DNA of 6,108 nucleotides, taken from Phycisphaerae bacterium (GTDB taxonomy: Bacteria > Planctomycetota > Phycisphaerae > Sedimentisphaerales > Anaerobacaceae). This document shows positions 1 through 6,068 of the stretch, piece by piece (position 1 is the stretch's first letter; each line of letters starts with the position of its first letter). Position numbers and translations under genes: made by a program. The notes below the pieces were generated by a model. It was given only the letters and a program-made list of their open reading frames with translations, was not told the origin of the DNA and made no database searches. The stretch spans positions 1-6,108 of the forward strand of contig JAUVYZ010000131.1 in NCBI GenBank assembly GCA_030602845.1. The letters run 5' to 3'.

Positions 1-1412
1 GCGGGATGGGCAACAACGCCAGCAGCCCGACGCTGAGCAACTGTACATTCAGCGGCAATCAGGCCGTTAACGAGTGGGGCGGGGGCATGATAAACAATTC
101 AAGCAGCAGCCCGATGGTTACGAACTGCACATTCAGCGGCAATTCGGCTGACGACGGCGGCGGGATGTGTAATATTGGTAGCAGCCCGACGGTGACCAAC
201 TGCACTTTCAGCGGGAACTCAGCCATCGACGGCGGCGGGATGTGCAACTATGAAAGCAATCCCACCGTGATCAACTGCACCTTGAGCGACAATTCAGCAT
301 CGGATCTTGGCGGCGGGATGTGCAACTTTGAAAGCAGCCCGACGGTGACAAACTGCACCTTCAGCGGCAATACGGCAGGCGTAGGCACTGGGATGTTCAA
401 CTACTATTATAGCAGCCCAACGGTGACCAACTGCATCCTCTGGGGCGACACGCCGGAGGAGATATACGATGATACCAGCACCACGACCGTCAACTACAGC
501 GACGTCCAGGGCGACCCCGTCTACCCCGGCACAGGAAACATCAATGCCGACCCGCGCTTTGCGGACGCTGCAGGTGGCAATTTGCGACTTGGCCTGGGCT
601 CGCCCTGTATTGATGCCGGCAACAACACGGCGGTGCCGGCTGTTGTTCTGAAGGACCTGGGCGGCAAGCTTCGCTTCGCCGATGACCCGTGCACGCCCGA
701 TACGGGCGATGCCGGCACGACGGGCCGGCCGGTTGTCGATATGGGCGCATACGAATTCCAGGGCAGCGGAACTACGTCCCAGAACCTTCTGGCGAATCCC
801 GGGTTCGAAGTGGGCGATGCCACGGGATGGGTCACCAACTGGGGCTTCAGCCTGACAGCCGATACAAATCAGGTCCATGATGGAAACTACAGCGGATTGG
901 CGAGCAACAGAACGGCCTCGTGGCAGGGCGCGTGGCAGTCTCTGCTCGGACTGATGGATGACGGCAGGACATACAGAATCTCCGGCTGGGTGAGGCTGCA
1001 GAACGAGACCAGCGACAATGTGATTTTGACTGTCACACAAACCGACTCGGCCGGCGCACAGTACCATCGTATAGACCAGGCAACGGGGACCGACGACCAA
1101 TGGGTCCATCTTGACGGGACTTTGGCTCTTGATGTCGTCGGGCAACTGACTGATCTGTATGTCTATTTTGAGGGCCCGGCGCCACAGGTCAATTTCTATG
1201 TCGATGACGCAGCGGTTACGGAGGTGATGGGCGACATGAACCACAACGGTGGTGTCGATTTCATTGACTTCAGTCTCTTCGCGTCATATTACGGATTTGA
1301 CTGCTCCACACAGGATTGTGGCCGGGCGAATCTCGATGACAGCGACAATACTATCAACGAACTTGACCTGGCGATACTTTGTAATAACTGGCTGGCAGGC
1401 ACCGAACCGTAA
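1..1412 (+). CDS. Secreted-type beta-helix repeat protein with CBM-like and dockerin-like modules (5' partial)
   Basis: The gene enters from the left edge; the residues before the first visible ATG (position 6) continue the repeat pattern, so that Met is internal and the true start and signal peptide lie outside. Visible part: 468 residues. Residues 1-150 are about six copies of a 25-27-residue repeat, GGGMxN..SSPTVTNCTFSGN, typical of right-handed parallel beta-helix proteins (pectate-lyase-like fold). Next comes a cap region with NADPRF, GSPCIDAGN and DMGAYEF (about 175-255), common in planctomycete beta-helix proteins. Residues 259-405, beginning NLLANPGFEVG, resemble a CBM4/9-like jelly-roll carbohydrate-binding module. 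Residues 407-468 look like a dockerin-like tail with two Asp/Asn-rich calcium loops (GDMNHNGGVDFIDF and DDSDNTINELDLAI) ending in NNWLAG. No catalytic residues can be assigned, so the substrate is unknown; polysaccharide binding or surface display is inference. By eye it is more GC-rich than the iron genes downstream. Confidence 0.88.
   Translation, partial: GMGNNASSPTLSNCTFSGNQAVNEWGGGMINNSSSSPMVTNCTFSGNSADDGGGMCNIGSSPTVTNCTFSGNSAIDGGGMCNYESNPTVINCTLSDNSASDLGGGMCNFESSPTVTNCTFSGNTAGVGTGMFNYYYSSPTVTNCILWGDTPEEIYDDTSTTTVNYSDVQGDPVYPGTGNINADPRFADAAGGNLRLGLGSPCIDAGNNTAVPAVVLKDLGGKLRFADDPCTPDTGDAGTTGRPVVDMGAYEFQGSGTTSQNLLANPGFEVGDATGWVTNWGFSLTADTNQVHDGNYSGLASNRTASWQGAWQSLLGLMDDGRTYRISGWVRLQNETSDNVILTVTQTDSAGAQYHRIDQATGTDDQWVHLDGTLALDVVGQLTDLYVYFEGPAPQVNFYVDDAAVTEVMGDMNHNGGVDFIDFSLFASYYGFDCSTQDCGRANLDDSDNTINELDLAILCNNWLAGTEP
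6..470 (+). repeat. Tandem 75-81-nt coding repeats of the beta-helix
   Basis: Six imperfect tandem units begin at the in-frame ATG codons at about 6, 87, 165, 240, 318 and 393. Each encodes 25-27 residues with Gly-Gly-Gly-Met-x-Asn, Ser-Ser-Pro-Thr-Val, Asn-Cys-Thr-Phe and Ser-Gly-Asn at fixed places. The last unit diverges (NCILWGD) and runs into the cap region. DNA identity between units is high, especially in agcagcccgacggtgac-like stretches, so copy number could change by slippage or recombination. The array continues past the left edge. Confidence 0.85.
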
Positions 1413-1445
1413 TTGTAACCATATACACTTTGCAAACACAGCACA

Positions 1446-1474
1446 GGGCCGTGAGCATCAAACTCACGGCTTTT
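1446..1474 (+). terminator. Rho-independent terminator of the beta-helix gene
   Basis: A perfect 8-bp stem, GCCGTGAG (1448-1455) with CTCACGGC (1463-1470), encloses a 7-base loop and is followed by TTTT and a T-rich stretch (CTATTGTT). The stem can extend by G-U wobbles at 1446-1447. It begins 34 bases after the TAA of the upstream gene and separates it from the iron operon. Confidence 0.9.
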
Positions 1475-1534
1475 CTATTGTTATGGCTCTAACCCGACCA
1501 ATTTGTGTAATTTCAAAAAATTTCTAAAAAAACC

Positions 1535-1564
1535 TTGACAAAGTTAGGCGAGACTAACTATAAT
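1535..1564 (+). promoter_or_regulatory. Consensus sigma-70-type promoter of the dtxR-feoA-feoB operon
   Basis: TTGACA at 1535-1540 and TATAAT at 1559-1564 are both perfect consensus hexamers, 18 bp apart. Transcription would start near 1571, leaving a leader of about 27 nt before the ATG at 1598. The upstream flank (1511-1530) is A/T-rich and could act as an UP-like element. The spacer is filled by a palindrome (see the operator entry), so the promoter should be strong when free and blocked when the operator is occupied. Confidence 0.88.
1542..1559 (+). promoter_or_regulatory. DtxR/IdeR-type operator O1 inside the promoter spacer
   Basis: AGTTAGGCGAGACTAACT is an 18-bp palindrome with 8 of 9 base pairs intact. 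Its core TTAGGCGAGACTAA matches 11 of the first 14 bases of the DtxR box TTAGGTTAGCCTAACCTAA. It fills the spacer and touches the -10 hexamer, a classic repressing position. A near-identical copy in reverse orientation lies before feoB (2362-2379). That the adjacent DtxR-family gene encodes the binding protein is inference from family and position. Confidence 0.82.
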
Positions 1565-1597
1565 TGGCAAAAGCTGCATAGCAAAGGGAAAAAGCTT

Positions 1598-2062
1598 ATG
1601 GTCGTAGCGAAAAGCAATAATTTGAGCGACTCTCTCGAAGATTATCTCGAGGACATCTTCAATCTTGAGGGTAAGTCTGATGTAGCCCGCAGCAAGGACA
1701 TAGCTAAATTGCTCGGCGTGGCTAAACCTTCCGTTACAGGGGCATTAAAACTTTTGGCTAAGAAAGGGCTCGTTAATTACAGGCCCTATGGCTATGTCAC
1801 TCTTACCGATTCAGGTGTTGCCGAGGCGGCCAGAGTCGCCGGAAAACACAACATTATCAAGTCATTTTTTGTCAACATTTTGGGCGTTGATGCTAAAGTG
1901 GCCCAGGAAGCGGCCTGCAAGGCCGAACACGCATTAGGGCCGGCCATAATTTCGAGATTGCTGGATTTTACCGATTTCATAACGCGGACCAACGGAAGCG
2001 GATCTGATTTGGCAGATAAATTTAAGCGGTTTCGCAAAAGACAGCACCGAATAAATAAGTAA
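1598..2062 (+). CDS. DtxR/MntR-family metal-dependent transcriptional regulator
   Basis: Predicted cytoplasmic DNA-binding repressor of 154 residues, close to short MntR-type members (about 140) and lacking the third SH3-like domain of long DtxR/IdeR proteins. Residues 9-70 form the winged helix-turn-helix, with a likely recognition helix around VAKPSVTGALKLLAKKGLV (41-59). Residues 75-140 are the helical dimerisation domain. Predicted metal ligands by alignment from memory: D15 and E18 (SLEDYLEDI), H84 (GKHNI), and C107, E110, H111 (ACKAEH). The Cys-x-x-Glu-His is the DtxR/IdeR form, and D15 matches MntR D8. The start was placed at the ATG at 1598, preceded by AAAGGGA (1583-1589). A TTG start at 1535 would add 21 residues but lies on the -35 hexamer, so it would precede the transcript start. 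The next gene begins 19 nt downstream. Inferred role: Fe(II)-responsive autorepressor of the feo operon; manganese sensing is the alternative. Confidence 0.87.
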   Translation: MVVAKSNNLSDSLEDYLEDIFNLEGKSDVARSKDIAKLLGVAKPSVTGALKLLAKKGLVNYRPYGYVTLTDSGVAEAARVAGKHNIIKSFFVNILGVDAKVAQEAACKAEHALGPAIISRLLDFTDFITRTNGSGSDLADKFKRFRKRQHRINK

Positions 2063-2081
2063 ACAACCGAGAAAATAAAAT

Positions 2082-2315
2082 ATGGGTGATAAACAATTAA
2101 GGCCGTTGTCGGTAGTTAAGGAAGGCGAAACGGTTAAGCTGGCTACTATAAATGCCGGCCAGGGCTTGAAGAGCCGGCTGACTACAATGGGACTTTTACC
2201 CAACGTGGAAATAACGGTCATAAATAACAGCCATCCAGGCCCTTTTGTAATAAGTGTAAAAAATTCCAGGATGATGCTGGGCAGAGGGATGGCTCACAAG
2301 ATTATGGTGACGTAG
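2082..2315 (+). CDS. feoA: FeoA, ferrous iron transport accessory protein
   Basis: A 77-residue protein, the usual FeoA size. FeoA is a small cytoplasmic SH3-like protein that associates with FeoB and is needed for efficient Fe(II) uptake; its exact role is unsettled. Visible family features are the opening PLSVVKEGETVKLATI (8-23), the helix GLKSRLTTMGLLPN (28-41) with its MGLLP turn, and the closing strand GRGMAHKIMV (67-76). It starts 19 nt after the regulator stop. The ribosome site is weak (CGAGA at 2069-2073), so translation may depend on coupling or proceed without a Shine-Dalgarno, as is common in planctomycetes. It shares its fold with the C-terminal domain of long DtxR proteins, which the neighbouring regulator lacks. 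Confidence 0.92.
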   Translation: MGDKQLRPLSVVKEGETVKLATINAGQGLKSRLTTMGLLPNVEITVINNSHPGPFVISVKNSRMMLGRGMAHKIMVT

Positions 2316-2342
2316 AGCTTAGCGATTTCTTTTAAGGTGAAT

Positions 2343-2359
2343 TATATTTTTTTGTGTAC
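2343..2359 (+). promoter_or_regulatory. Possible weak internal promoter for feoB
   Basis: TATATT at 2343-2348 matches five of six -10 bases. An upstream TTAGCG at 2319-2324, 18 bp away, matches only three of six -35 bases. A start near 2355 would place the second operator (2362-2379) just downstream of the initiation site, where bound repressor could block. The region is very A/T-rich, so a chance -10 match is quite possible. Confidence 0.28.
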
Positions 2360-2361
2360 AT

Positions 2362-2379
2362 AGTTCGGCTCGCCTAACT
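2362..2379 (-). promoter_or_regulatory. DtxR/IdeR-type operator O2 between feoA and feoB
   Basis: On the minus strand this reads AGTTAGGCGAGCCGAACT, a palindrome with 8 of 9 pairs intact. Compared with the operator in the operon promoter, 20 of 22 bases agree (2360-2381 reversed against 1540-1561). The core TTAGGCGAGCCGAA matches 11 of the first 14 bases of the DtxR box. It lies 37 bases upstream of the feoB ATG, in the only long gap of the operon. The minus strand has no gene reading away from it, so it most likely acts on feoB, either at an internal promoter or as a block to read-through. Confidence 0.78.
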
Positions 2380-2416
2380 TTTTAACTTGAAGATTACGAG
2401 AAGGATAATCGGGACT

Positions 2417-4480
2417 ATGAAAAAAATTACCGTGGCGTTAGCGGGCAACCCGAACAGCGGCAAAACCACCATATTCAATATGCTGACCGGTGCGCGTCAG
2501 CACGTAGGAAATTATCCCGGCGTAACGGTGGAAAAGAAGGAGGGACTGTGCAAATACGCCGGATATGAAATAACAGTTGTGGATTTGCCCGGGACGTACA
2601 GTCTGACGGCTTATTCGATTGAAGAGCTTGTCGCACGCAACTTCATAATCGAGGAGCAGCCGAACGTTGTCGTTGACATTGTCGATGCCTCCAATATCGA
2701 ACGCAATCTGTATTTGGCCACTCAACTGATGGAAATGAACGTGCCTTTGGTTCTGGCGTTCAATATGAGCGACGTTGCTAAGCAAAATGGTTTGGTCTTC
2801 GATATCGACCAGCTCTCCAAACTTTTGGAAGCGATGATAGTTACAACCGTGGGCAATAAAGGTAAAGGCAAAATAAAGTTGCTTGATGCTATTGGTGAAA
2901 CAGCCCGGCAGGGTAGGATGGAGCGCACTCATAAGATAAGTTACGGAGAAGAAATTGAGACGGAGCTGACAGCAATCGAAACACTTATTGCTGGCCAAGA
3001 GCGCCGGTTAGCGGAAAAGTACGGCCCACGATGGTTGGCTGTTAAACTGTTGGAGCAGGACAGCGACGTAGCTGCAAAAGTTCATAGCAAAGAAGTTCTC
3101 GATGCAGTCAAGGCCGGTGTCGAGCATCTTAAAACAATTTTCGCTGATGAGCCGGAAATCATAATTGCCGGTAGACGATACGGCTTCATTTCAGGTGCGT
3201 GCCAGGAAACCGTCAAAAGCACTGTCGAATCGCGACACACTACCAGCGATATGATAGACGCTGTAGTAATAAATCGCATTCTTGGACTGCCGATTTTTCT
3301 GATACTGATGCTTGTAGTCTTTCTGCTGACATTTAAGATAGGAAAATTCCCAATGGATTGGCTGGAACAGTTTTTCGGCTGGGCCGGTAAAACGATAACC
3401 GGCTTCTGGCCCGCAGGTAGTGACAGCTGGCTCAAATCCCTTTTGGTTGACGGTGTTATAGGCGGTGTCGGCGGGATAATTGTGTTTTTACCTAATATAT
3501 TATTGCTTTTTTTGGCCATTGCTATCCTCGAAGATTCCGGCTATATGGCCAGGGCGGCCTTCGTTATGGACCGAATAATGCACAGGATTGGCCTGCACGG
3601 CAAAAGCTTCATACCAATGCTTATCGGTTTTGGCTGCTCAATACCCGCCATTATGGGCACGAGAATACTTGAGAACAGACGCAACAGGTTTACGACAATA
3701 ATGGTAATACCGTTGATGAGCTGCGGCGCAAGGTTGGCGATTTATGCATTGATAATACCGGCTTTCTTCAAGGAAAAATGGCGCGCGCCAATGCTATGGC
3801 TTATTTATCTGATAGGAATTGCATTGGCGGTCATCTGTGCTAAGATTTTGCGGCTTACTGTTTTTAAGGGCGAAACCACATCATTTGTTATGGAGCTGCC
3901 GCCTTATCGCAGGCCTACGCTAAAGGCCGTGTGCATTCATATGTGGCAGAGGGGATGGATGTTTTTGAAGAGAGCAGGCACAATAATCCTTGCCATATCG
4001 ATTATACTCTGGGCGGCGATGAGTTATCCCAGGCCGAGCGATGAGCTTTTAGCGGGCTTGAACCCTGAGCAGGCCCAGCAAGCCAAATTGGAATATTCGA
4101 CGGTCGGCAGAATAGGGCGGGCGATAGAGCCGGCCCTTAAGCCGCTTGGTTTTGACTGGAAAATCGGCACGGCCCTTATCGGCGCCACCGCCGCCAAGGA
4201 GGTATTTGTCTCACAATTGGCAATAGTATATGCAGTTGGCAGCGCCGGAGAGCAATCACAGACTTTGCGGGAAAAATTGCAGGCAAACTATACGCCTTTA
4301 ACGGGTTTTTGCATTATGTTGTTTTGCCTGATTTCTACGCCGTGCGTGGCAACGGTTGTAATGACAAAACGGGAAACAAATTCGTGGCCCTGGGCGCTGT
4401 TTCAATTCGCCTCACTTACCATCTTAGCTTACATAATCACTTTTATAGTTTATCAGCTCGGCTCACTTATAGCAGGGTAG
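2417..4480 (+). CDS. feoB: FeoB, GTPase-coupled ferrous iron transporter
   Basis: Inner-membrane Fe(II) uptake protein of 687 residues (family about 650-780). N-terminal G domain: G1 GNPNSGKTT (10-18), G2 region GNYPGVTVEKKEG (31-43), G3 DLPG (56-59), G4 NMSD (116-119); the G5 position reads TTVGNKGKG (143-151) rather than the usual Ser-Ala form. A helical GDI-like region covers about 170-275. Membrane segments start near residue 290. Gate motifs are present: ILEDSGYMARAAF, GFGCSIPAIMGTR with C407, LMSCGARL with C436, GATAAKE (589-595) and TPCVATVVMT with C643. The ATG at 2417 was chosen because the protein then opens directly into the first strand (MKKITVALAGNPN); AAGGA at 2401-2405 is a possible ribosome site. 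An upstream TTG at 2387 would add ten residues before the domain. No FeoC-like gene follows. Likely co-transcribed with the regulator and feoA, with extra control at the operator 37 bases upstream. Confidence 0.96.
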   Translation: MKKITVALAGNPNSGKTTIFNMLTGARQHVGNYPGVTVEKKEGLCKYAGYEITVVDLPGTYSLTAYSIEELVARNFIIEEQPNVVVDIVDASNIERNLYLATQLMEMNVPLVLAFNMSDVAKQNGLVFDIDQLSKLLEAMIVTTVGNKGKGKIKLLDAIGETARQGRMERTHKISYGEEIETELTAIETLIAGQERRLAEKYGPRWLAVKLLEQDSDVAAKVHSKEVLDAVKAGVEHLKTIFADEPEIIIAGRRYGFISGACQETVKSTVESRHTTSDMIDAVVINRILGLPIFLILMLVVFLLTFKIGKFPMDWLEQFFGWAGKTITGFWPAGSDSWLKSLLVDGVIGGVGGIIVFLPNILLLFLAIAILEDSGYMARAAFVMDRIMHRIGLHGKSFIPMLIGFGCSIPAIMGTRILENRRNRFTTIMVIPLMSCGARLAIYALIIPAFFKEKWRAPMLWLIYLIGIALAVICAKILRLTVFKGETTSFVMELPPYRRPTLKAVCIHMWQRGWMFLKRAGTIILAISIILWAAMSYPRPSDELLAGLNPEQAQQAKLEYSTVGRIGRAIEPALKPLGFDWKIGTALIGATAAKEVFVSQLAIVYAVGSAGEQSQTLREKLQANYTPLTGFCIMLFCLISTPCVATVVMTKRETNSWPWALFQFASLTILAYIITFIVYQLGSLIAG

Positions 4481-4540
4481 AGGTGCGGGGAAATCAATCA
4501 TTTTTGCGTTTTTTTTGACGTAAATTTTAAAAAAAATATA

Positions 4541-4561
4541 CTCGATGCTCGATGCTGGATG
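4541..4561. repeat. Three tandem 7-bp units, CTCGATG / CTCGATG / CTGGATG
   Basis: Two identical CTCGATG units and a third with one change lie in the 99-base gap between the convergent feoB and FG-GAP genes, beside a T8...A8 tract (4509-4537). They form no clear hairpin. The remainder of the gap shows no stem with a T-tract that I would call a terminator for either gene. The array may be a short intergenic repeat found elsewhere in the genome, which cannot be tested here. Confidence 0.55.
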
Positions 4562-4579
4562 CGTGGTTCGGTGGAAGTA

Positions 4580-6025
4580 TTATTTCCTGAATCTGATTTC
4601 AAGTCGGCTGTTCGGCCTTACTTTATGGATTTTCTGAACGACTCCATTGGGCCAGACTATTTCTACGGTCGGAATTGGTTTGTCCCATTTGCCTAATCCG
4701 AAGTGGAGTGTCATATCATTCTGATTTCCTTCTCCTGTTCCTGCTTCAACCTGGCGCGCAATTATCCTCTCACTCATACGGATGCGGACCTGGGCGCCGA
4801 TGGCGGCACTATTTACATTCTTTCCATCGCCGGCGAGATGGACCTTAATCCAGTTGTTGGTATTCGCCATGTTTACAAAAAGCCTTGCTGCCGTGATTAG
4901 GTCAAGGTCTCCATCATTGTCGAAATCAGCCCAGGCGGCCTGATATGTCGGCGGCAATTCGGCCAGACCTTCCTCTGCAGTAACATCGCTGAAATGCCAG
5001 TTGCCGTCATTTCGATAGAGGACAGGATAATTTCGTATGTTACCCGAGCCCACCGCATAAACTGTTGTCAGGTACAAGTCAAGGTCGCCATCGTTGTCAT
5101 AATCCCCAAGAGCGGGCGAAGCGTAGGATTCCTGCCATCCAAGAGATGCCGTGTTAGTCATGTCCTTAAAATGGTAGCTGCCGGCAGGGCCGAGATTTTT
5201 ATAAAATTTGCACCGGTCCTGGGAGGCCGCTGGGTGACTGAAGTTACCTACAAATAAGTCAATATAGCCGTCTTCATCCATATCACCCCATGCCGAGCCG
5301 ATAGTGTGACCATAGGACCATTTTTCTCCGTTGTAATCACCATCTATGCCAAATTCCTTCGCTGCGTTCTCAAATCGGCCTGTTCCGTCATTGAGCCACA
5401 AAAGATTTGCCTGTAAACGGTAGTTGGAGACATATACGTCCATATCGCCGTCGTTATCGAAGTCACAGGAGGTAATGCCCCTGGCGCGGTAAAGAGGCTT
5501 GGACTGCGTCCACTGCAGGGCAAACCCGCCGACGCCTTCATTCCTTAGAATTACGTCCGGGTATGAGGGCGAAGGCCAGCTTTCATAACCGCCGACGTAG
5601 AGGTCAATATATCCGTCACCATTGTAATCAGCCCAATTAGCTCCACGGATTATCGATTTGGGAAACTTCGGCAACGATATCGGTATAAAAGTTCCATCCT
5701 GGTTGTTTCTCAACAATTGGCGATTATTCCAGACAAATAAATCAAGATGCCCGTCATTATCATAATCGCCCCAAATGCCTGCTCCATTATTCATAATCTT
5801 TGTAAAGCTTCCGCCTTTGTTATTACGCCACAGTGTGCCTGCGGCATATAAATCCACCCAGCCGTCGTTGTCATAATCCCCCCATACGGCGGTGCCTCCG
5901 CTTAAAGAAAGACCCATTTGGGTCGTTCTGTCCTGGAAGGTTGCGTTAGTATGAGCAGGAGCAAATAATAGCCCCAGCAGAATAGCCAGGACAACCTGCC
6001 GCGCTGTTTGATGATAGTTGTTCAC
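4580..6025 (-). CDS. Secreted FG-GAP/VCBS beta-propeller protein with C-terminal ASPIC/UnbV domain
   Basis: 481 residues. A signal peptide is evident: hydrophobic VVLAILLGLLFAP (11-23) with likely cleavage after APA (24) or TNA (28), so the product is exported; there is no lipobox Cys. Seven calcium-loop motifs of the form DxDxDGxxD (Asn replaces one Asp in the third) sit at residues 50-58, 87-95, 133-141, 188-196, 248-256, 308-316 and 367-375. Each is followed by aromatic/hydrophobic strands and an LWRN/LLRN/LYRND-type strand, fitting a seven-bladed integrin-like propeller. Residues 391-479 form an ASPIC/UnbV domain, with IGAQVRIRM, the ASPIC-typical GEGNQNDMTLHFGLG and VEIVWPNG. The start is GTG, preceded by AAGGTAGG (6038-6031) at 5-nt spacing. 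The biochemical role is unknown; calcium-dependent surface adhesion or ligand binding is inference. Convergent with feoB, with no evident link to iron. Confidence 0.92.
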   Translation of the reverse strand: MNNYHQTARQVVLAILLGLLFAPAHTNATFQDRTTQMGLSLSGGTAVWGDYDNDGWVDLYAAGTLWRNNKGGSFTKIMNNGAGIWGDYDNDGHLDLFVWNNRQLLRNNQDGTFIPISLPKFPKSIIRGANWADYNGDGYIDLYVGGYESWPSPSYPDVILRNEGVGGFALQWTQSKPLYRARGITSCDFDNDGDMDVYVSNYRLQANLLWLNDGTGRFENAAKEFGIDGDYNGEKWSYGHTIGSAWGDMDEDGYIDLFVGNFSHPAASQDRCKFYKNLGPAGSYHFKDMTNTASLGWQESYASPALGDYDNDGDLDLYLTTVYAVGSGNIRNYPVLYRNDGNWHFSDVTAEEGLAELPPTYQAAWADFDNDGDLDLITAARLFVNMANTNNWIKVHLAGDGKNVNSAAIGAQVRIRMSERIIARQVEAGTGEGNQNDMTLHFGLGKWDKPIPTVEIVWPNGVVQKIHKVRPNSRLEIRFRK

Positions 6026-6068
6026 AGTGACCTACCTTACCCCTTGGCGTTTGCGTCCTTAGCCGGAT

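Noticed and set aside
294..1244. A 316-codon open frame on the minus strand opposite the beta-helix gene
   Set aside because: It is the antisense of a GC-rich repetitive gene. Its product is Arg/Val/Ala-rich without a recognisable domain, while the plus strand encodes clear conserved motifs.
1249..1527. A plus-strand open frame overlapping the end of the beta-helix gene and its terminator
   Set aside because: It is out of frame with the dockerin-like tail, runs through the terminator hairpin and has no recognisable protein features.
1571..1597. Hairpin AAGCT...AGCTT around the ribosome site of the regulator
   Set aside because: The stem is five pairs with a loop of more than 15 bases; it is too weak to support a regulatory RNA structure.
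1540..2381. The inverted 22-bp pair as ends of a mobile element
   Set aside because: No transposase or target duplication is present. The sequences are palindromic DtxR-type sites placed at promoter positions, which explains them better.
2351..2386. Minus-strand promoter at O2 mirroring the arrangement at O1
   Set aside because: At the aligned positions the hexamers are GTTAAA and TATGTA, each matching only three of six consensus bases, and no gene is read leftward from there.
2438..2998. A 186-codon open frame on the minus strand within feoB
   Set aside because: It lies antisense to the FeoB GTPase domain, whose motifs are all intact on the plus strand, and shows no domain of its own.
6026..6062. 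Possible cyclic di-GMP (GEMM-type) riboswitch in the FG-GAP gene leader, from GGACGCAAA- and GGTAGG-like strings on the minus strand
   Set aside because: Only short fragments resemble the motif. The leader of about 36 nt is too short, and the two-helix core with its tetraloop receptor is not present.
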